From Thermoplasmata archaeon (GTDB taxonomy: Archaea > Thermoplasmatota > Thermoplasmata > SG8-5), in the NCBI GenBank assembly GCA_030655715.1, contig JAUSPR010000076.1, positions 1-7,857 of the forward strand: a DNA stretch of 7,857 nt. The letters run 5' to 3'. The notes beneath the pieces are model-generated. The model was not told the DNA's origin, did not search any database, and saw only the letters and a list, made by a program, of their open reading frames with translations. This document shows, piece after piece, positions 5,948-7,857 of the stretch. Position 1 is the stretch's first letter. The number at the start of each line of letters is the position of its first letter. Both the position numbers and the translations under genes were made by a program.

Positions 5948-6562
5948 TCAATCCGTGTACATGACCCAGACGTCGGCATTGTTCCTGAGTATCATGTTCA
6001 GGTCAGTGCGCGATATCTGTGCTTTTTCTAGTAGTATGGGCATCCACTCTTCTGGAGCGATTTTCCTGTTTCCATCTTCCCAGACCGCTGCAATCTGTGC
6101 GATTTTCAGCGGCTTACCGGCAACCTTGATTCTGTCGGCCGCGGCATTTCTGAATGTCTGGTGGATGATGCACATGGAATTGATTGCGCCTGGCTTGTAA
6201 ACGGAGTTGTAGTACTCCGCAACGTCGGCATGTATCTTGGAGAATGTTCCAATTCTCTTGGTGTACTCTTGCCAGCCTTTCGTGAACGGACACTTGGTCG
6301 TGACAGCGCAATGTGGTGTGATGGTTATGACATCCTCGAATGCCGAGATGATTGATTCGCCCTTCACCAATGACTCCAAGAACTCGTCCCAGGTCCTGTA
6401 CTCTTCCTCGGGCATGCTTTTTGCCAGGGATGTGGCCAAACTGACCAGATAATTGTTCATTCCGCTGGCGCCCTGTTTATCAGCTATGTCTTCAAGGAAC
6501 AGGCATGCTGCAACGTCCACGAACGGGTTGTCGTCTATCAGGAATTTTCTTCTGTCGCTCAT
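5948..6562 (-). CDS. Paralogue B of a tandem pair, C-I-I-H-Q-x-F-R protein, unknown family
   Basis: A 204-residue soluble protein that I do not recognise. It is clearly homologous to the product of the gene just upstream: both share an N-terminal helix block (D-V-A ... Y ... S-L-A-K-x-M ... W-x-x-F), then V-A-E-x-Y-N/NN-S-V, then C131-I-I-H134-Q-T-F-R, then a C-terminal Q-x-A ... L-R-N-x-A. C91 aligns with C90 of the paralogue. H84, C85, C91, C131 and H134 could form a metal or cofactor site, and the CPF at 91-93 faintly recalls V4R or ATC-hydrolase-like small-molecule domains, but I would not assign either. The frame extends back to 6625, but ATG 6562 is preceded by GAGGAGG with 7-base spacing and starts two bases after the upstream stop, so it is the start. 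No signal peptide or membrane segment is visible. Confidence 0.88.
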   Translation of the reverse strand: MSDRRKFLIDDNPFVDVAACLFLEDIADKQGASGMNNYLVSLATSLAKSMPEEEYRTWDEFLESLVKGESIISAFEDVITITPHCAVTTKCPFTKGWQEYTKRIGTFSKIHADVAEYYNSVYKPGAINSMCIIHQTFRNAAADRIKVAGKPLKIAQIAAVWEDGNRKIAPEEWMPILLEKAQISRTDLNMILRNNADVWVMYTD

Positions 6563-6564
6563 GT

Positions 6565-7194
6565 TTAAGCCTCCTCTGACTCGCCCCTCAGTCTGGCACC
6601 GCGCATCATAATGGCGTACACGCATGCGTAGTTTCTCAATAAGCTCCTGACGTATTCCGGATTGATGCCTATTTTCTTCAGTGCATCTTCCGCAATTTTT
6701 GTTTCACCAGCAAAACCTCTGTTCGCCAGTTGGACGCAATCAAGGCTCTGGTCAGCGATCGAAATGTTCTTCGCAACCTCTTCCCTGAACCTCTGGTGGA
6801 TTACGCAGAAATTACAGACCGCTGTATCGCGAACACTGTTATTGTACTCCTCTGCGACCGCACTGTCAGCGCGTGGAAGCTCGCCTACGCTATACCGTAT
6901 TCGAACTATGGTCGGGTTGAAGACACAGGTCTCCAGAGCATAAATGTACCCAACCACGTCACCATCGACGTCGGTAATGGCCAGATCTGTCAAGGCAGTT
7001 ACACTTCCCTCTATGGAGAACGCAGTCCGCCCCTCTCTCAACGCCACGTTGAAAGAAGGCCAGCCCATGTATGCTTCCTTGCCCATTCTCTTGGCCAGGC
7101 TTTCACCTACTCTAGCCCAGTATTGTATGGTGCCTTCGACACCAGCCTTCTCGCTCATATCCTGAATAAGCGAGACCAATGCTACATCTAGCAA
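6565..7194 (-). CDS. Paralogue A of a tandem pair, C-V-I-H-Q-x-F-R protein, unknown family
   Basis: A 209-residue soluble protein of no family that I recognise, homologous along its length to the next gene downstream. Visible blocks are residues 1-48 (helical, including S-L-A-K-R-M and W-P-S-F), 113-121 (VAEEYNNSV), 127-137 (C-N-F-C130-V-I-H133-Q-R-F-R) and 153-196 (Q-L-A ... L-L-R-N-Y-A). The H-C pair at 84-85 of the paralogue is missing here and the central part is more diverged, so the two copies have probably specialised. The C-terminus ends in a basic then acidic tail not shared with the paralogue. The start is a TTG one base after the stop of the winged-helix gene, supported by a full GGAGGTGA six bases upstream. 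The stop is two bases before the ATG of the next gene, so the three genes almost certainly share a transcript. Confidence 0.87.
   Translation of the reverse strand: MLDVALVSLIQDMSEKAGVEGTIQYWARVGESLAKRMGKEAYMGWPSFNVALREGRTAFSIEGSVTALTDLAITDVDGDVVGYIYALETCVFNPTIVRIRYSVGELPRADSAVAEEYNNSVRDTAVCNFCVIHQRFREEVAKNISIADQSLDCVQLANRGFAGETKIAEDALKKIGINPEYVRSLLRNYACVYAIMMRGARLRGESEEA
6570..6576 (-). promoter_or_regulatory. Ribosome binding site of paralogue B
   Basis: The minus strand reads GAGGAGG inside the last codons of paralogue A, seven bases before ATG 6562. It excludes the longer frame that begins at 6625. Confidence 0.8.
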
Positions 7195-7195
7195 T

Positions 7196-7857
7196 TCACT
7201 TCACCTCCTGTTTATTTTTCTTATTATCCATTTTATCCATTTGTTGGACTTTGATTTTTTGATATAATTCCATCCGGCCCTTGGCGATTATGCCAACGTA
7301 ACCAGAATCTATTAACACGCGTAATGCACGGAGCAGCGCGAACCTTTTCATGTGCTTTCCTACTTTTGATTGAACGCCGGACATTGTCATTGCGTCCCCA
7401 CTCATCGCATTAAGCACATGTAGCTCGTCCTCGGTGAGCTCGTCCATTTTCTTCTGAATAATTGGAAGTTCGTCCTCAATGATTGTCTCCTCTTTCACCG
7501 CGACCTTTTCAGGTTCTTCGGCAGGTTCTGTCTTTATTGCCTGCTTTGTCTCTGGTTTTTTAGGCTCAAGGGTTTTTGGTTCTTCCACCTTCTGTGGTTT
7601 TTTCTCTGGTGCTGAAACAACTGCCTCTGCGATTTTTGCCTTTTTATCCTTCTTACCAGGCTTCTTTGGCTCGGCTTTCTCCGGTTCCGGCGCACTCTTT
7701 TCTTTTTTCTTCGAGACCTTCTTCACAGGTTCGGGTGTTTTCTCAGGCTTCTTTTCGATATCTGTTTTTCCTTTCTTCTTGGTTACCTTCTTCTCTGGTT
7801 CAGGCATTTTCTCAGGCTTCTTCTCGATATCTGTTTTTCCTTTCTTCTTGGTTGCCT
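7196..7857 (-). CDS. Lys/Glu/Pro-rich tail plus winged-helix protein (5' partial)
   Basis: The frame is open to the right edge (bases 7857-7856 are part of a codon), so the start is outside the window; the ATG at 7807 lies inside a repeat and lacks a good ribosome binding site. Counting from that Met, residues 1-105 are low-complexity, built of K-K-x-E-K-x-P-E-P steps, and surely disordered. Residues 106-118 are acidic. Residues 123-185 look like a winged helix of the MarR-like type: LTEDELHVLNAM as helix 1, the MSGVQSKVG and KRFALLRALRVLIDSGYV helices, then the wing strands GIIAKGRMELYQKI. The protein probably binds DNA and may regulate the operon or act as a chromatin-like protein. Its stop is one base from the next gene's TTG. 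The tail resembles linker histone or eukaryotic-like Lys-rich tails, but it carries many glutamates, so charge is mixed. Confidence 0.8.
   Translation of the reverse strand, partial: ATKKKGKTDIEKKPEKMPEPEKKVTKKKGKTDIEKKPEKTPEPVKKVSKKKEKSAPEPEKAEPKKPGKKDKKAKIAEAVVSAPEKKPQKVEEPKTLEPKKPETKQAIKTEPAEEPEKVAVKEETIIEDELPIIQKKMDELTEDELHVLNAMSGDAMTMSGVQSKVGKHMKRFALLRALRVLIDSGYVGIIAKGRMELYQKIKVQQMDKMDNKKNKQEVK
7201..7208 (-). promoter_or_regulatory. Perfect GGAGGTGA ribosome binding site, sets a TTG start
   Basis: The minus strand reads GGAGGTGA, a full match to the archaeal 16S anti-Shine-Dalgarno, six bases before the TTG at 7194. It sits in the final codons of the winged-helix gene. It is the strongest argument for the rare TTG start of paralogue A. 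Confidence 0.85.
7738..7857 (-). repeat. 69-base tandem repeat in the Lys-rich tail
   Basis: Bases 7738-7788 and 7807-7857 are the same sequence at an offset of 69 bases, with two mismatches in 51 bases. The unit encodes 23 residues, with the core KKKGKTDIEKKPEK followed by PEP-x-KKV. A more diverged third unit (SKKKEKSAPEPEK) follows. The repeat runs off the right edge, so the copy number is unknown. Confidence 0.85.

Noticed and set aside
5724..6200. 158-codon plus-strand frame
   Set aside because: It overlaps the GNAT gene, the hairpin gap and paralogue B on the other strand, with no recognisable domain and no ribosome binding site. It is a shadow.
6563..6625. N-terminal extension of paralogue B to 6625
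   Set aside because: It overlaps the end of paralogue A, has an unrelated Arg-rich composition, and the GAGGAGG site points to ATG 6562.
7805..7807. ATG 7807 as the start of the winged-helix gene
   Set aside because: The same repeat unit continues in frame upstream to the window edge, and the other copy of the unit has Thr at this position, so the Met is a repeat variant.

Overview
The window looks archaeal, probably a euryarchaeote of the Thermoplasmatota or a neighbouring lineage; the lineage is inferred. The grounds are AT-rich TATA-like boxes rather than -35/-10 promoters, strong GGAGGTGA-type ribosome binding sites, a large sequon-rich surface protein with a C-terminal membrane anchor, a stand-alone HypE, and a NucS-type N-terminal domain. 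No tRNA, rRNA, CRISPR array, transposase or phage gene is visible.

Layout. Bases 1-2943 (+) hold the 3' part of a giant cell-surface protein: about eleven GLUG repeats, a DUF11-like domain, two VCBS/cadherin-like domains, two putative Ig (He_PIG) domains, calcium-loop repeats and one transmembrane anchor. It runs tail to tail, with a 5-base gap, into hypE (2949-3998, -), the last enzyme in making the CN ligand of [NiFe] hydrogenases. A divergent promoter region (about 3999-4176) separates hypE from a 297-residue protein (4177-5070, +). That protein joins a NucS-like N-terminal domain to the RQC and HRDC domains of RecQ, with no helicase and no nuclease domain. It ends at a hairpin plus T7 terminator.

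The right third (5255-7857) lies on the minus strand. In transcription order it holds a lysine/glutamate/proline-rich tail fused to a winged helix (5' end outside the window), two tandem paralogous proteins of unknown family sharing a C-[VI]-I-H-Q-x-F-R motif, and, after a 78-base gap with a strong hairpin, a GNAT-like acetyltransferase. The first three genes are packed with 1- and 2-base gaps and each downstream one has a strong ribosome binding site, so they are very probably one operon.

The items most worth following up are the helicase-free NucS-N/RQC/HRDC protein and the operon of the Lys-rich winged-helix protein with the duplicated Cys/His-motif pair. I recognise no published system that matches either.
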